A stretch of 64,000 nt of DNA from the NCBI RefSeq assembly GCF_000012365.1, contig NC_007651.1:2790001-2854000 (forward strand), given 5' to 3'. Each line of letters starts with the position of its first letter. The first letter of the stretch is position 1. Source of the DNA: Burkholderia thailandensis E264. GTDB lineage: Bacteria > Pseudomonadota > Gammaproteobacteria > Burkholderiales > Burkholderiaceae. Of the stretch, positions 17,272 through 26,579 are shown piece after piece. Made by a program: the position numbers and the translations under genes. Under the pieces are notes generated by a model. The model worked only from the letters and a program-made list of their open reading frames with translations. It did no database searches and had not been told where the DNA came from.

Positions 17272-18302
17272 TTGACGATCTCCGCGCGCACCGGCGCGGG
17301 GCCGGCGTCGGCGATCGCGCCCGCTGCATTCGCCGCATTCGCCGCGGTTGCCGCAGCCGCCGCAGTTGCCGCGTGCGGCCCGGCCGCCGCACCCGGCGCG
17401 CCGGCCGGGCTGCCGGCCCCCACGCCCGCCGCACGGCGCTCGCGCACGTTCCGGTAGAAACGCAGGTTATCCTCCGCAGAGGCCGCCGGCAGGTCGTGAA
17501 CAAGGATGCGCTTCGCGGCATCGTCGTTGCCGAGCATCCCGTACGCGAGCGCCAGGTCTTCGCGCGCCTGCGCGGGCGCGTTCGGCAACCCCGCGACGTC
17601 GAGCAGCACGTTCGCGCCCTCGCGCGCGCGGTTCGCGAGCACGAGCGACAGGCCGAGATCCGTCGTGAGCGCGTGCGCGTCCGGATGGCGCGCGAGCGTC
17701 GCGCGATACACGCGCTGCGCGTCGTCGTGCCGCCCGAGCAGATCCAGCACCGTGCCGAGGCCTGCCGCCGCCGCGATGTTGTCCGGATGCGCGGCGTTCA
17801 GCTTCGCATAGCGCGCGAGCGCGTCGTCGAGATGCCGCTCGCGCAGCGCGACGCGCGCGAGGCCCAACTGCGCGCGCGGATCGTCCGGCGCGGCCGCGGC
17901 CGCCTGCGCATACAGCACGCCCGCTCGCGCGAGCTCGCCCGTCTGGTACATCGCATCGCCGAGCCCGACCCGCGCGGGCAGCGAGCGCGGGTCGGCCTTC
18001 AGCGCGCGCTCGAAGAGCGTCGCCGCGAGCTCCGCGTTGCCGGCCGCGAGCGCGCTCTCGGCCACGTTCAGATCGCTGTCGCCGACCGTGCCGCGCTGCG
18101 ACAGCACCGGCCGCGGCTGAAACACGCCGTGGCTCGCGCAGCCCGCAAGCGTCGCGGCGAACAACAGCGCGCACAGCAGCGCGGCCGGCATCGCGCCGCG
18201 CGCACGCCCGCCGCTTCCCGCGCGGCCCGCGCGCGCCCCGCGGCCGATGCGCCGCGCCGTGCATGCGCGAACGCATGCGTCGTCGAAATGTCGCTCATTC
18301 AT
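17268..18302 (-). CDS. tadD: TadD-like TPR lipoprotein of the Tad pilus system
   Basis: This 344-residue protein has a lipoprotein signal (LLCALLFAATLAGC, Cys near residue 60 from the first ATG) and at least five tetratricopeptide repeats (about residues 85-270; e.g. AELAATLFERALKADPRSLPARVGLGDAMY). The C-terminus is Ala-rich and of low complexity. TadD is needed for outer-membrane assembly or stability of the secretin in Flp pilus systems. ATG at 18302 overlaps the tadC stop by 4 bp. A start closer to the signal peptide (MPAALLCALL) is plausible, since the first 40 residues are Arg/Ala-rich. Confidence 0.8.
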   Translation of the reverse strand: MNERHFDDACVRACTARRIGRGARAGRAGSGGRARGAMPAALLCALLFAATLAGCASHGVFQPRPVLSQRGTVGDSDLNVAESALAAGNAELAATLFERALKADPRSLPARVGLGDAMYQTGELARAGVLYAQAAAAAPDDPRAQLGLARVALRERHLDDALARYAKLNAAHPDNIAAAAGLGTVLDLLGRHDDAQRVYRATLARHPDAHALTTDLGLSLVLANRAREGANVLLDVAGLPNAPAQAREDLALAYGMLGNDDAAKRILVHDLPAASAEDNLRFYRNVRERRAAGVGAGSPAGAPGAAAGPHAATAAAAATAANAANAAGAIADAGPAPVRAEIVK

Positions 18303-19243
18303 TTGTGGAACACCGCTATCAGTCGAATCACCGCCGGCCCCGCCGCGATCAACGCGACGGTCGGCATCACGAACAGCATCATCGGCAGCGTCATCTTCGG
18401 CGCGAGCTTCGCCGCCTTTTCCTCGAGCGCGATCATCTGCATCGCGCGCTCCGTGCGCGAGAGCATCCGCAGCGACTGCGTGATCGGCGTGCCGTACTGC
18501 TGAGACTGGACGAGCGTCGTCACGAGCGCGCGCATCGACGGCAGGCCGATGCGCGCGGCCATCGCGTTGAGCGCGAACGCCGCGTCGCCGCCGATCTGCA
18601 GTTCGTCCGCGCAAACGGAGAATTCGTCGGCGAGCGGCGGGCAGATCGTCCCAAGCTCGGACGCGACGCGCCGGATCGCGACCGCCAGACTGTTGCCCGC
18701 GTTCGTGCAGATCACGAGCAGATCGAGCGCATCGGGCAGATACGCGGCGATCGTCTTCTGGCGGCGCGCGACCGCGAAGCCGAGCGCGTGCTCGGGCAGC
18801 ATCATGCCGATCACGAACGCGCCCGCCATCATCAGCACGCGCAGCACGAAATAATCGCCGACGCGCGGCACATGCGCGCCGACGACGAGCGCGGCGAGCC
18901 CCGCGCATGCGCCGACGACGAGCTTGAGCCCCGCCATCACCGACACCGCGCGGCGTTCGCGAAAGCCCGCGCTCGCGAGCCGCGCGGCGAGCTTCATCCG
19001 CTGCGTCGCGTCGACGACAGGCACCCGCTCGCCGAGCGACGCCACCCGCTGCGCGACGCGCCGCGGCACGCTGCGCGCGCCGTCGTCCGCGGGCCCGTAG
19101 ACGGCCGACGCGCGCGCGGCGCTCGTGCGCGCACGCTGCGCGACGCGCCGGCGCACCGCGACGTCGCGCACGAACAGCCGCGCGAGCGCCGCGACGGCGA
19201 CGAGCGCGAGCAGGACGGCGATCGACAGCGCGGCCCGGTTCAT
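18299..19243 (-). CDS. tadC: Tad pilus inner-membrane platform protein TadC
   Basis: This 314-residue type II secretion F-domain membrane protein has an N-terminal helix (ALSIAVLLALVAVAALARLF) and two internal hydrophobic segments near residues 115-150. The T2SSF domain follows, with the pattern YLPDALDLLVICTNAGNSLAVAIRRVASELG, and C-terminal helices end in AGPAVIRLIAVFHK. With TadB it forms the cytoplasmic-membrane platform driven by TadA. Overlaps of 4 bp at both ends (with tadB and tadD) indicate translational coupling. Confidence 0.88.
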   Translation of the reverse strand: MNRAALSIAVLLALVAVAALARLFVRDVAVRRRVAQRARTSAARASAVYGPADDGARSVPRRVAQRVASLGERVPVVDATQRMKLAARLASAGFRERRAVSVMAGLKLVVGACAGLAALVVGAHVPRVGDYFVLRVLMMAGAFVIGMMLPEHALGFAVARRQKTIAAYLPDALDLLVICTNAGNSLAVAIRRVASELGTICPPLADEFSVCADELQIGGDAAFALNAMAARIGLPSMRALVTTLVQSQQYGTPITQSLRMLSRTERAMQMIALEEKAAKLAPKMTLPMMLFVMPTVALIAAGPAVIRLIAVFHK

Positions 19244-20232
19244 CGCGAAGTGTCCAGGTTGGCGATCTTGCGAATCATCGCGAGACCGATCGTGAGCAGC
19301 ACCACGGCGAGGATCAGCATCTTGTGCCCGGCGCGCGTGTGGAACAGCAGCTCGATGTACGGCCGGTTCACGACGAACAGGAACGCGGCGATCGCGAACG
19401 GCACGGCCGCGATGATCTTGCTCGCGATGCGCCCTTCGGCCGTCAGCGCGCGCGTCTTCATCCGGATGTCGCGGCGCGCGCGGATGATGCCCGAGAGGTT
19501 CTCGAGCGTTTCCGTCAGATTGCCGCCCGTCTCGCGCTGCAGCGTGAGGCACACGCCGAAGAACGAGAAATCGGCGAGTTGCAGCCGCGCGGCCTGCTGC
19601 TCGAGCACGTCCTTCATGTCCGCGCCGACGCGCAGCGCGTCGCCCATCGCGCGAAACGTCGCGCGCACGGGCTCCTCGCTTTCGCGGCCCGCGGTGCCGA
19701 TCGCCTGCGCGACCGGAATGCCCGCGCGCACCGCGCGGATGATCAGATCGAGCGCGTCCGGGAACACGGATAGAAAGCGCTGCTTGAAGCGCGCGATCAG
19801 CATCCGGTAGACGGCGCGCGCCACGCCGGCCGCGAGCGCCGCCGCGAGCGCGATGCGCAGCCACGGCGCGACGCCCGCGAGCGATGCGCCGACGAAGCCC
19901 GCGAGCGCCGCGAGCACGGATGCGAGCGCGATCGCGCGCACGCCGCCGCCGCCCGCCGCCGTGCGCACGCGTTCGCCGCGCACACGCAGCCACGCGCGCA
20001 GCGGGCCGCCTTCGCCGTCGCCGTGCGTGCGGACGAACAATGGCAGGCCGACGCGCGACGCGCGCGCGGGCGGCGTCCGCACGTGCGCGCGCGCATCGCG
20101 CAGCGCGTCGACGCGCGAGCGCACGCGCGCGGCGGGCCGCCGCCGCGCGAGGTCGCGCAACGCGCGCGCGATGAAGCCCGCGACGACGATCGCGAAGAAC
20201 GCGCCGACGGCGACGACGTCCGCGGCGCTCAC
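19240..20232 (-). CDS. tadB: Tad pilus inner-membrane platform protein TadB
   Basis: This 330-residue T2SSF-domain protein has an N-terminal membrane helix (VVAVGAFFAIVVAGFIARAL), an Arg-rich cytoplasmic linker and two helices near residues 105-145. The F domain follows, with FPDALDLIIRAVRAGIPVAQAIGTAGRES and LQRETGGNLTETLENLSGIIRARRDIRMK, then terminal helices. The start is taken as GTG 20232, which overlaps the tadA stop as GTGA. No suitable ATG lies nearby, and the preceding frame is inside tadA. It pairs with TadC. Confidence 0.86.
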   Translation of the reverse strand: MSAADVVAVGAFFAIVVAGFIARALRDLARRRPAARVRSRVDALRDARAHVRTPPARASRVGLPLFVRTHGDGEGGPLRAWLRVRGERVRTAAGGGGVRAIALASVLAALAGFVGASLAGVAPWLRIALAAALAAGVARAVYRMLIARFKQRFLSVFPDALDLIIRAVRAGIPVAQAIGTAGRESEEPVRATFRAMGDALRVGADMKDVLEQQAARLQLADFSFFGVCLTLQRETGGNLTETLENLSGIIRARRDIRMKTRALTAEGRIASKIIAAVPFAIAAFLFVVNRPYIELLFHTRAGHKMLILAVVLLTIGLAMIRKIANLDTSR

Positions 20233-21776
20233 GGCTGCAGCGCGCCGAGCAGCGCGCCCTCGAGGCCGTAATACGCGGCGCGCTGCGCGAACGCCGGGCG
20301 CAGCGACGACGATTCGAACATCCCGTGCACCTGCTCCTGGAACGCGCTCGCGTCGTAGCGGAACGCGAACAGATCCTGCGTGATCACGACGTCGCCTTCC
20401 ATGCCGGCGATCTCGGTCACGCGCGTGACACGCCGCACGCCGTCGCGCATCCGCTCGATCTGCAGGATCATGTGCACCGCGCTCGCGATCTGCCGGCGAA
20501 TCGACACGAGCGGCAGATTGCCGTTGGCCATCATCACCATGCTCTCGAGGCGCGTGATCGCGTCGCGCGGCGTGTTCGCGTGGATCGTCGTCATCGAGCC
20601 GTCGTGGCCCGTGTTCATCGCCTGCAGCACGTCGAACGCCTCCGGGCCGCGCGTCTCGCCGAGGATGATCCGGTCGGGGCGCATGCGCAGCGCGTTGCGC
20701 ACGAGATCGCGCTGCGATACGCCGCCCAGCCCCTCGCTGTTCTCCGGACGGGTCTCGAGGCTCACCACGTGCGGCTGCTGCAATTGCAGCTCCGCCGCAT
20801 CCTCGATCGTCACGATGCGCTCGTGCGAATCGATGAAGTGCGACAGCGCGTTCAGGAGCGTCGTCTTGCCGGAACCCGTGCCGCCCGAGATCACGATGTT
20901 CAGACGGCACGCGCTCGCGATCTTCAGCACCTCGACCATCGCCTGCGACAGGTTGCCCTGCTGCGCCATTCGCGCGAGCGTGATGTTGCGTTTCGCGAAC
21001 TTGCGAATCGAGATCGACGCGCCGCGGATCGCGATCGGCGGCAGCACGACGTTCACGCGGCTGCCGTCCGCGAGCCGCGCGTCGACCATCGGGCTGCTCT
21101 CGTCGACGCGCCGCCCGACGGCCGCCGCGATCCGCTGCGCGACGTTGATCACATGCGCGTTGTCGCGGAACTTGAGCGGCGTGAGCTCGAGCCTGCCCGC
21201 GCGCTCGACGTACACCTGGTCGGGGCCGTTGACGAGGATGTCGGTCACGCGCTCGTCCGCGAGGAGCGGCTCGATCGGGCCGACGCCGAACATGTCGTTG
21301 AGGATCTCCTCGACGATGAGCGCCTGCTCGGCGAGCGTCACCGTCAGGCGCTCGCGCGCGATCACGTCGGCGGCCGTCTGCTCGATGCCTTCGCGCACCT
21401 CGGCGCGCGACATCATCAGCGCGGCCGACATGTTCATCGACGAAAAGACGACCGTGCGGATCGTCTTGAACGTCTCCGAGCGGATCAGCGCCTCGTGGTG
21501 GTCTTGCGCGTGACCGGGGTCGTCCGCGCCGTCGCGATCGTCGCGTGGCGCATGCGCATGGCCGTCGGGTGCGCCGCTTTCCCGCAAGACGCCGGCGGGC
21601 GGGTTCGCGCGCGAAGCGCCGGCCGGATCGCCCGCGCACGCCGCACCGCCCGCGGCTGGCGCCGATGCATGGCCGACGGCGGGCGCCGCGCCCGCTGACG
21701 CGGCGTCGCCCGCGAACTCGCGCGCGGCGCCGTCTGAGCCGGGCGCGAACGAAGACGCCGGACGCCGGCCGAACAT
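20229..21776 (-). CDS. tadA: Tad pilus secretion ATPase TadA (CpaF)
   Basis: This 515-residue type II/IV secretion ATPase powers Flp pilus assembly. The first ~110 residues are a variable Ala/Gly/Pro-rich region. The conserved part follows: N-terminal domain (about 130-260), Walker A SGGTGSGKTT near residue 300, Asp box IVTIEDAAELQLQQPHVV, Walker B-like RPDRIILGETRGPEA and His box GHDGSMTTIHANTPRDAITRLESM. The protein should form a cytoplasmic hexamer under the TadB/TadC platform. ATG 21776 shares one base with the tadZ stop (TGATG). Confidence 0.9.
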   Translation of the reverse strand: MFGRRPASSFAPGSDGAAREFAGDAASAGAAPAVGHASAPAAGGAACAGDPAGASRANPPAGVLRESGAPDGHAHAPRDDRDGADDPGHAQDHHEALIRSETFKTIRTVVFSSMNMSAALMMSRAEVREGIEQTAADVIARERLTVTLAEQALIVEEILNDMFGVGPIEPLLADERVTDILVNGPDQVYVERAGRLELTPLKFRDNAHVINVAQRIAAAVGRRVDESSPMVDARLADGSRVNVVLPPIAIRGASISIRKFAKRNITLARMAQQGNLSQAMVEVLKIASACRLNIVISGGTGSGKTTLLNALSHFIDSHERIVTIEDAAELQLQQPHVVSLETRPENSEGLGGVSQRDLVRNALRMRPDRIILGETRGPEAFDVLQAMNTGHDGSMTTIHANTPRDAITRLESMVMMANGNLPLVSIRRQIASAVHMILQIERMRDGVRRVTRVTEIAGMEGDVVITQDLFAFRYDASAFQEQVHGMFESSSLRPAFAQRAAYYGLEGALLGALQP

Positions 21777-23011
21777 CACCGCGCTCCCCGCGCGCCGGTG
21801 AGCCGCGCGTACCAAGGCCGGCGCGACGCGCTCGCCGCGTCGGCCCCCGTCAGCCCTTGCGCGAGCGTGGCGATGCCGGCCGCGAAGCCGCCGCTGCGCG
21901 GCGCGTCGAGCGCCGCGCCGAGATTCTCGGCGACGGCGAGCGTGAGCGGCTCGTACGGCAGCTCGAGCGCCGACGCGCGCCCGACCGCTCGCGCAAAGTC
22001 GGCCGGCTCGACGCGGCCGCGCACCGGCTGCTGCGCATTGTTGAGGATCAGCGATACGTGCGCGTCGCCGTCGCGCGCCTGCACGTGATGCAGCAGCCGC
22101 GCGGCCTCGCGCGCCGCATGCACCGAGCGGTCGGCGACCACGTAGACGCTCGCGCACGCGGCGAGCGCCTCGTCGACGAGCCGCCCCGCGCGCTCGGGCA
22201 GATCGAGCAGCACGTAATGGAACTGATGCCGCAGCGCGCCGACGAGCCCCGCAACCGCGCCCGCGCGCAGCGGCGCCTCGCTGTCGTACGGCAGCTCGGC
22301 CGACAGCACCGAGAGCCGGTCGCTCTGCGCGACCATCGCCTGGTGGATCAGTTGCGCATCGAGCCGCTGCGGATTCTGCAGCAGCTCGACGAGCCCCTGA
22401 TTGCTGACGACGCCGAGCATCGAGCAGGCCGCGCCGCCGTGGCAATCGAAATCGACGTACGCGACGCGGCGGCGCGTGCGGTCCGCGAGATGGCGCGCGA
22501 GCGCGACCGCGATGCTCGTCACGCCGACGCCGCCGCGCGCGCCGACGAAGCCGATCGCCTTGCCCGTGCGCGCGGCCGCGTTCGGATCGGCCGCCGACAG
22601 CGCACGATGCACGAGCTCGACTGTGAGCGGCTTGACGAGATAGTCGCGCACGCCGACGCGCAGCATGCTGCGGAACAGGCCGACGTCGTTATGCTCGCCG
22701 ACCACGATCACGTTCACCGACGGATCGCAGACGTCGGCGAGCCGCGCGAGATCGGACAGCGGCATCGCCGCGCCCGACACGTCGACGAGCAGATGCTGCG
22801 GCCCGTGCGGTAAATCGCGCATCAGCGCGATCGCATCGTCGATCCCGCCGCGCGCGACATGCGCCCCCGTCATCGCCTGATCGACGATCAGATTGCGGAT
22901 CACTTCGTCGCTCGCCGCGTCGGCGACGATCGCGATCAGGCGCGCGCCGCCCGCCGCCGCGCGCAGGTCCTTCGCGCGCTGCGCGCCGCCCATCAAGTCG
23001 AATGCTCCCAT
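21776..23011 (-). CDS. tadZ: Tad pilus localisation ATPase TadZ (CpaE, MinD/ParA-like)
   Basis: This 411-residue protein has an N-terminal atypical receiver-like domain (about residues 25-135) and a ParA/MinD-type ATPase domain from about 150. Its deviant P-loop reads GARGGVGVTS: the usual Lys-Thr/Ser end is replaced by Val-Thr-Ser, although the upstream GG is kept. Such altered P-loops are common in TadZ/CpaE. The protein marks the pole or site where the Tad machine is built. It overlaps tadA by one base and starts 10 bp after the lipoprotein gene upstream. Confidence 0.86.
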   Translation of the reverse strand: MGAFDLMGGAQRAKDLRAAAGGARLIAIVADAASDEVIRNLIVDQAMTGAHVARGGIDDAIALMRDLPHGPQHLLVDVSGAAMPLSDLARLADVCDPSVNVIVVGEHNDVGLFRSMLRVGVRDYLVKPLTVELVHRALSAADPNAAARTGKAIGFVGARGGVGVTSIAVALARHLADRTRRRVAYVDFDCHGGAACSMLGVVSNQGLVELLQNPQRLDAQLIHQAMVAQSDRLSVLSAELPYDSEAPLRAGAVAGLVGALRHQFHYVLLDLPERAGRLVDEALAACASVYVVADRSVHAAREAARLLHHVQARDGDAHVSLILNNAQQPVRGRVEPADFARAVGRASALELPYEPLTLAVAENLGAALDAPRSGGFAAGIATLAQGLTGADAASASRRPWYARLTGARGAR

Positions 23012-23021
23012 TGCGCCTCCG

Positions 23022-23441
23022 CTAATGCGTGACGGACGTCGTCGTCGATGTCGGGTTGAGCGGCATCGCGCGGCCTTCGTCGTAACGGCGCACCGCGCTC
23101 GCGCCGAGCGCCGCGTCCGCGCCCGAGTACGGCAGCGGCGCGACGAGATCGGCGGGCCGCGCGAGCATCGCCGCGAGGTTGCCGTAGGTCGCGCAGCCGA
23201 AGCTCACGCCGGGCCGCGCACGCCCCGCGTCGATCATCTGCGAGCGCTGCTCGAGCGCCGCGCAGTCGGGCGCGCGCGCGAGCCCGGTGCGCGCGTCGTA
23301 GCCGATCGCCGATGCATCGGGCATGCCGAACGGCGGATGCCCTGACATGCAGCCGCCGAGCGCGGCGAGCGCCGCCCACGCGCACGCGGCCACCGCGCGC
23401 GATGCATGGCGGCGCAGCGGGTGTTCCGATCGAATCGCCAT
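23022..23441 (-). CDS. Small Tad-locus lipoprotein, CpaD-like
   Basis: This 139-residue protein has a lipoprotein signal (RAVAACAWAALAALGGC, Cys near residue 31). The motif SFGCATYGNLAAMLARPADLVAP near residues 99-121 is the hallmark of the CpaD pilus biogenesis lipoprotein family. It is shorter than Caulobacter CpaD (about 220 residues) and lacks most of its N-terminal domain. It is encoded between the secretin and tadZ, where CpaD normally sits. It probably helps the secretin insert into the outer membrane. Family confidence is moderate because only the C-terminal motif is recognisable. Confidence 0.72.
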   Translation of the reverse strand: MAIRSEHPLRRHASRAVAACAWAALAALGGCMSGHPPFGMPDASAIGYDARTGLARAPDCAALEQRSQMIDAGRARPGVSFGCATYGNLAAMLARPADLVAPLPYSGADAALGASAVRRYDEGRAMPLNPTSTTTSVTH

Positions 23442-23474
23442 CGAATGCCTCCGTGTCCCTCTTGCCTTGCGCCG

Positions 23475-24989
23475 TCAGTAGACGAATCCCGCCGGGCCCG
23501 TGAGCCGTGGCGCGTCGCCGCCGAGCGGATCGATGCCGAGCGAGCGCTGCAGCACGAATTCGATGTCGCTGCTCGGGCGCGTGATGTCGTCGAGCGCGTC
23601 GCGCAGCTCGCCCGGATTCGCCGGCTGCACGATGTACGGCGTGACGATCACGACGACCTCGGTCTTGTCGTTCAGATAATTGCGCGACGAGAACAGCTTG
23701 CCGAGCACGGGCAGCCGCGCGAGCCCCGGCAGCTCGGCGAGCACGTCGCTGCTCTTGCTCTGCAGCAGGCCGCCGATCGCGAAGCTCTGTCCGCTCGACA
23801 GCTCGACCGTCGTGTCGACGCGCCGCACCGTCAGCGCCGGCACCTTGATGCTGCCCGTCGTCACGCTGTTGGTCGGATCGATCTCGCTCACCTCCGGGCG
23901 CACCTTGAGGCTGATCCGGTTGTCGGCGAGCACGGTCGGCGTGAAGTCGAGCGACACGCCGTACGGCTTGAACTGGATCGTGATCGCACCCGTCGTGTCC
24001 TGCGCGACCGGAATCGGAAACTCGCCGCCCGCGAGAAAACTCGCGGTCTGGCCGGAGATCGCGGTCAGGTTCGGCTCGGCGAGCATCGTGATGAGGCCCT
24101 CCTGATCGAGCGCGTCGAGTACGCCGTCGATCGAGTAGTGCGACGTGTGAAAGCCGCCCACCACCGAGAACGCACCCGACGGCGACAGATCGAACGCCTT
24201 CGACGCCGTGTCGAACAGCGTGCGTCCGTTGAACAGCCCGCCGACGAAATTGCCGCTCGCGCCGAGCGCGCTCCAGTTGATGCCGAGCTGCTGCGTGATG
24301 TTGCGGTCGACCTCGGTGATGCGCACGCGCAGATGCACCTGAATCGGCCGCGCGAGCGTGAGGCGGTTGACGAGCGACTCCTGCTGACGCAGGTAAGGCT
24401 TGAGCGTCTGCACCACGGCGTCCGCGTCCGCGGCGCTCGGCACGCGGCCGCTCACCATCAGCGAGCCCGGCGCGCCCGCGAGCGTCAGATGCAGTTGCGG
24501 GAAGCGCGCATCGAGGATGCGTTGCAGCGACGGCGTGTCGACGTTGACGACGACGGTCTCGCGCAGGATCGTCCGGTCGTTCGCGCCGAGCGCGAAAAGC
24601 GTCGTCGTGCCGGCTTTCTTGCCGAGCACGAACACGGCCTGCGGCGTCGGCACGTGCACGTCGGCGACGTCCGGGTCCGCGACGAACACCGCGACCGCGG
24701 GCTGCGGCAGCTTCACCATCTCGCCGCCGCCGGCGGGCACCGCGAGCACCGCCGCGGGCTCGGCCGCACGAGCGAGCCGCGGCGCGACCGCCGCGCCCAG
24801 CGCGAGCGCGAGCCACCACAGCGCGGCCGCCGCCGCGCGCCGCCCGATCGCATGCGCCCGCGCTCGCGCCGCGTGCGGCGACGCCGCAGCAAAAGCCAAT
24901 GCCCGAACCGACGCCGATTGCCGCACGCCGATCCCGCCGATCACGCTCCACATTTCGACTCGTCCTCCAGATCGATCGACATCGTTCAC
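23475..24989 (-). CDS. rcpA: Tad pilus outer-membrane secretin RcpA (CpaC)
   Basis: This 504-residue secretin has an N-terminal signal region (AAAALWWLALALGAAVAPRLARA, about residues 55-77) and a pilus-formation N domain. A BON-like segment (SGRVPSAADADAVVQTLKPYL) follows, then the secretin core with FLAGGEFPIPVAQ, TIQFKPYGVSLDFTPTVLADNRISLKVRPEVSEID and GGLLQSKSSD. It forms the multimeric outer-membrane gate of the Flp pilus. The start is GTG 24989, overlapping the rcpC stop (GTGA). An internal ATG at 24953 is an alternative that still leaves the signal peptide. Confidence 0.87.
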   Translation of the reverse strand: MNDVDRSGGRVEMWSVIGGIGVRQSASVRALAFAAASPHAARARAHAIGRRAAAAALWWLALALGAAVAPRLARAAEPAAVLAVPAGGGEMVKLPQPAVAVFVADPDVADVHVPTPQAVFVLGKKAGTTTLFALGANDRTILRETVVVNVDTPSLQRILDARFPQLHLTLAGAPGSLMVSGRVPSAADADAVVQTLKPYLRQQESLVNRLTLARPIQVHLRVRITEVDRNITQQLGINWSALGASGNFVGGLFNGRTLFDTASKAFDLSPSGAFSVVGGFHTSHYSIDGVLDALDQEGLITMLAEPNLTAISGQTASFLAGGEFPIPVAQDTTGAITIQFKPYGVSLDFTPTVLADNRISLKVRPEVSEIDPTNSVTTGSIKVPALTVRRVDTTVELSSGQSFAIGGLLQSKSSDVLAELPGLARLPVLGKLFSSRNYLNDKTEVVVIVTPYIVQPANPGELRDALDDITRPSSDIEFVLQRSLGIDPLGGDAPRLTGPAGFVY

Positions 24990-26023
24990 GCCGCCGGCCG
25001 CGCGCCGGCGGGCGCCGCCGCCGTTCCCGGCAGCGGCGGCAGCGTCGGAATCGGCGGCACGCCGCCCGGCAGCGGCGCGCCGGCGCCCGCCCCGTCATCC
25101 TGTTTCGAGCCGCGATAGACAATCACGTGCCGCTCGCCTCCCGCGCGCGCGCCGACGCGACGCGGCTGCGCCGACGTCGCGGCCGGCGCCTCGGCGCGCA
25201 GCGCGCGCGACACGTCGCCCGCCCACACGGGCGGCGCGGGCGGCTCCGCCGACGCCAAGCCGACCGCGCCGCGATCGCTCGTCGCGAAGCTGCGCAGCGC
25301 GAGCGACAGCGCGCCCAGATGCGCGCCGACCGTGATCACCTGCGCGTCGTGCGAACTCACTTCGAACGTCACAGTGCGCGCGCGCGTGTTCGGCTGCGCG
25401 GCGTCGTCCTTCGGCCGCTGGAACGCGGAGCCGACCGCGAGCACGCGCACGCGCGCGGCGATCGTCTCCGATTCGACCGCGCGCTCCGGGTCGGCCGGCG
25501 CGCCGCCCGGCGCGGCGAGCTGCTGCGTGAGCAGCACGTCAACGTAATCGCCCGGTTCAATCAGGCCGGCATTGCCGGATACGTCGTCGATCGCGACCGA
25601 GATCGCACGCATGCCGGGCTTGAGCGCGGCCGCGAGAAAGCCGGGCGCGCTCGGCAAGATCACGTCGGCCGGGCCGAGCGGCATGCCCTCGCGCACCGGA
25701 TGGCGCAGCAAGTCGCCCTTCAGATCGCCGGCTGCGGCTGCACTCGCATCGACCGCCGCGCCGGCAGTCCGGCCGTCGCCGCGCGCATCGCCTTCGATCA
25801 ATGCGCCGGCTGGCACGTCGCCGCGCGCCATCGTCTTCCAGCCGAGATCGACGTCGCGCAGCAGCAGGCCCGCCGGCAGATCGGCGGCCGCGACGCGCAC
25901 GCGCACCTGCTGCGGCGGCGCGGCCGGGCGCGGCTGCGACGCCGCGACGTACAGCGCGCGAAACAGGAACGCGCCGACCACCGCGACGAGCATCAGACCG
26001 GCGAGCTTGAGAAAATGGGACAT
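24986..26023 (-). CDS. rcpC: Tad pilus periplasmic assembly protein RcpC (CpaB)
   Basis: This 345-residue protein has one N-terminal membrane helix (LAGLMLVAVVGAFLFRALYV). A SAF/CpaB domain follows (VRVAAADLPAGLLLRDVDLGWKTMARGDVPAGALIEGDA, about residues 42-90, and MRAISVAIDDVSGNAGLIEPGDYVDVLLT near 140-170). The Pro/Gly-rich tail is disordered. CpaB/RcpC is a periplasmic partner that helps the secretin mature. It starts 12 bp after the tadV stop and overlaps rcpA by 4 bp. Confidence 0.86.
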   Translation of the reverse strand: MSHFLKLAGLMLVAVVGAFLFRALYVAASQPRPAAPPQQVRVRVAAADLPAGLLLRDVDLGWKTMARGDVPAGALIEGDARGDGRTAGAAVDASAAAAGDLKGDLLRHPVREGMPLGPADVILPSAPGFLAAALKPGMRAISVAIDDVSGNAGLIEPGDYVDVLLTQQLAAPGGAPADPERAVESETIAARVRVLAVGSAFQRPKDDAAQPNTRARTVTFEVSSHDAQVITVGAHLGALSLALRSFATSDRGAVGLASAEPPAPPVWAGDVSRALRAEAPAATSAQPRRVGARAGGERHVIVYRGSKQDDGAGAGAPLPGGVPPIPTLPPLPGTAAAPAGARPAA

Positions 26024-26035
26024 GTCGGCCGCCTG

Positions 26036-26521
26036 TCATCCGAGACATGCGGGCAGCCGGCAAGCGGCCGGCGCCCACACGGCGAGAACGCCGCCCGCCG
26101 CGAGCGCGACCCCGTACGGAACGCCGCGCGCCGGCGCGAACCACGCGAGCGCGCGCGGCGCGCGCCGGGCCGCGATGCAGACAACGCCAACGGCGAGACC
26201 GCCGACGCCGATCGCGAACGCGACCGGCCACGCGTGCGCGGGGCCTGCCCACAGAAACACCACGGCCGCGAGCTTGACGTCGCCGCCGGCAATCCAGCCG
26301 ATGCGGAACATCGCCGCACCGAACGCGAACGCGATCGCGCCGATCGCCGCATGCGGCGCGAAGCCGCCGTCGCCCGGCGCGCCCGCGAGCGCCTGCACGC
26401 CATACAGCGCGCCGACGAGCGCGACCGCGAACGTCGCGAGCCGCCGCGTGCGCAGATCGGCGAGCGCGAGCGACGCGAGCGTCCAGCTGGCGACGATCTT
26501 GAGCGGGAGAATCATGAGCAT
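26036..26521 (-). CDS. tadV: Tad prepilin peptidase TadV (CpaA, A24 family)
   Basis: This 161-residue polytopic membrane aspartyl protease has both catalytic Asp motifs: ALADLRTRRL near residue 22 and AGGDVKLAAVVFLWAG near residue 80 (GxGD type). It cleaves the short leader of Flp pilin and of the TadE/TadG-type pseudopilins. It lacks the N-methylating domain of PilD, as usual for TadV. The start is ATG 26521 or 26515; an ORF extension to 26554 runs into the upstream hairpin and is not favoured. It is separated from flp by that hairpin. Confidence 0.86.
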   Translation of the reverse strand: MLMILPLKIVASWTLASLALADLRTRRLATFAVALVGALYGVQALAGAPGDGGFAPHAAIGAIAFAFGAAMFRIGWIAGGDVKLAAVVFLWAGPAHAWPVAFAIGVGGLAVGVVCIAARRAPRALAWFAPARGVPYGVALAAGGVLAVWAPAACRLPACLG

Positions 26522-26540
26522 TCGTGAAATCGGGGAACCC

Positions 26541-26571
26541 GGCCGGCGCGCCACGGCGAGCAGCGCCGGCC
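26541..26571 (-). terminator. Hairpin between flp and tadV (attenuator / partial terminator)
   Basis: GGCCGGCGC and GCGCCGGCC form a perfect 9-bp stem around a 13-bp loop, just after the flp stop codon. It lies between the abundant pilin gene and the assembly genes. There is no U-run, so read-through is expected. Confidence 0.5.
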
Positions 26572-26579
26572 GATCATCG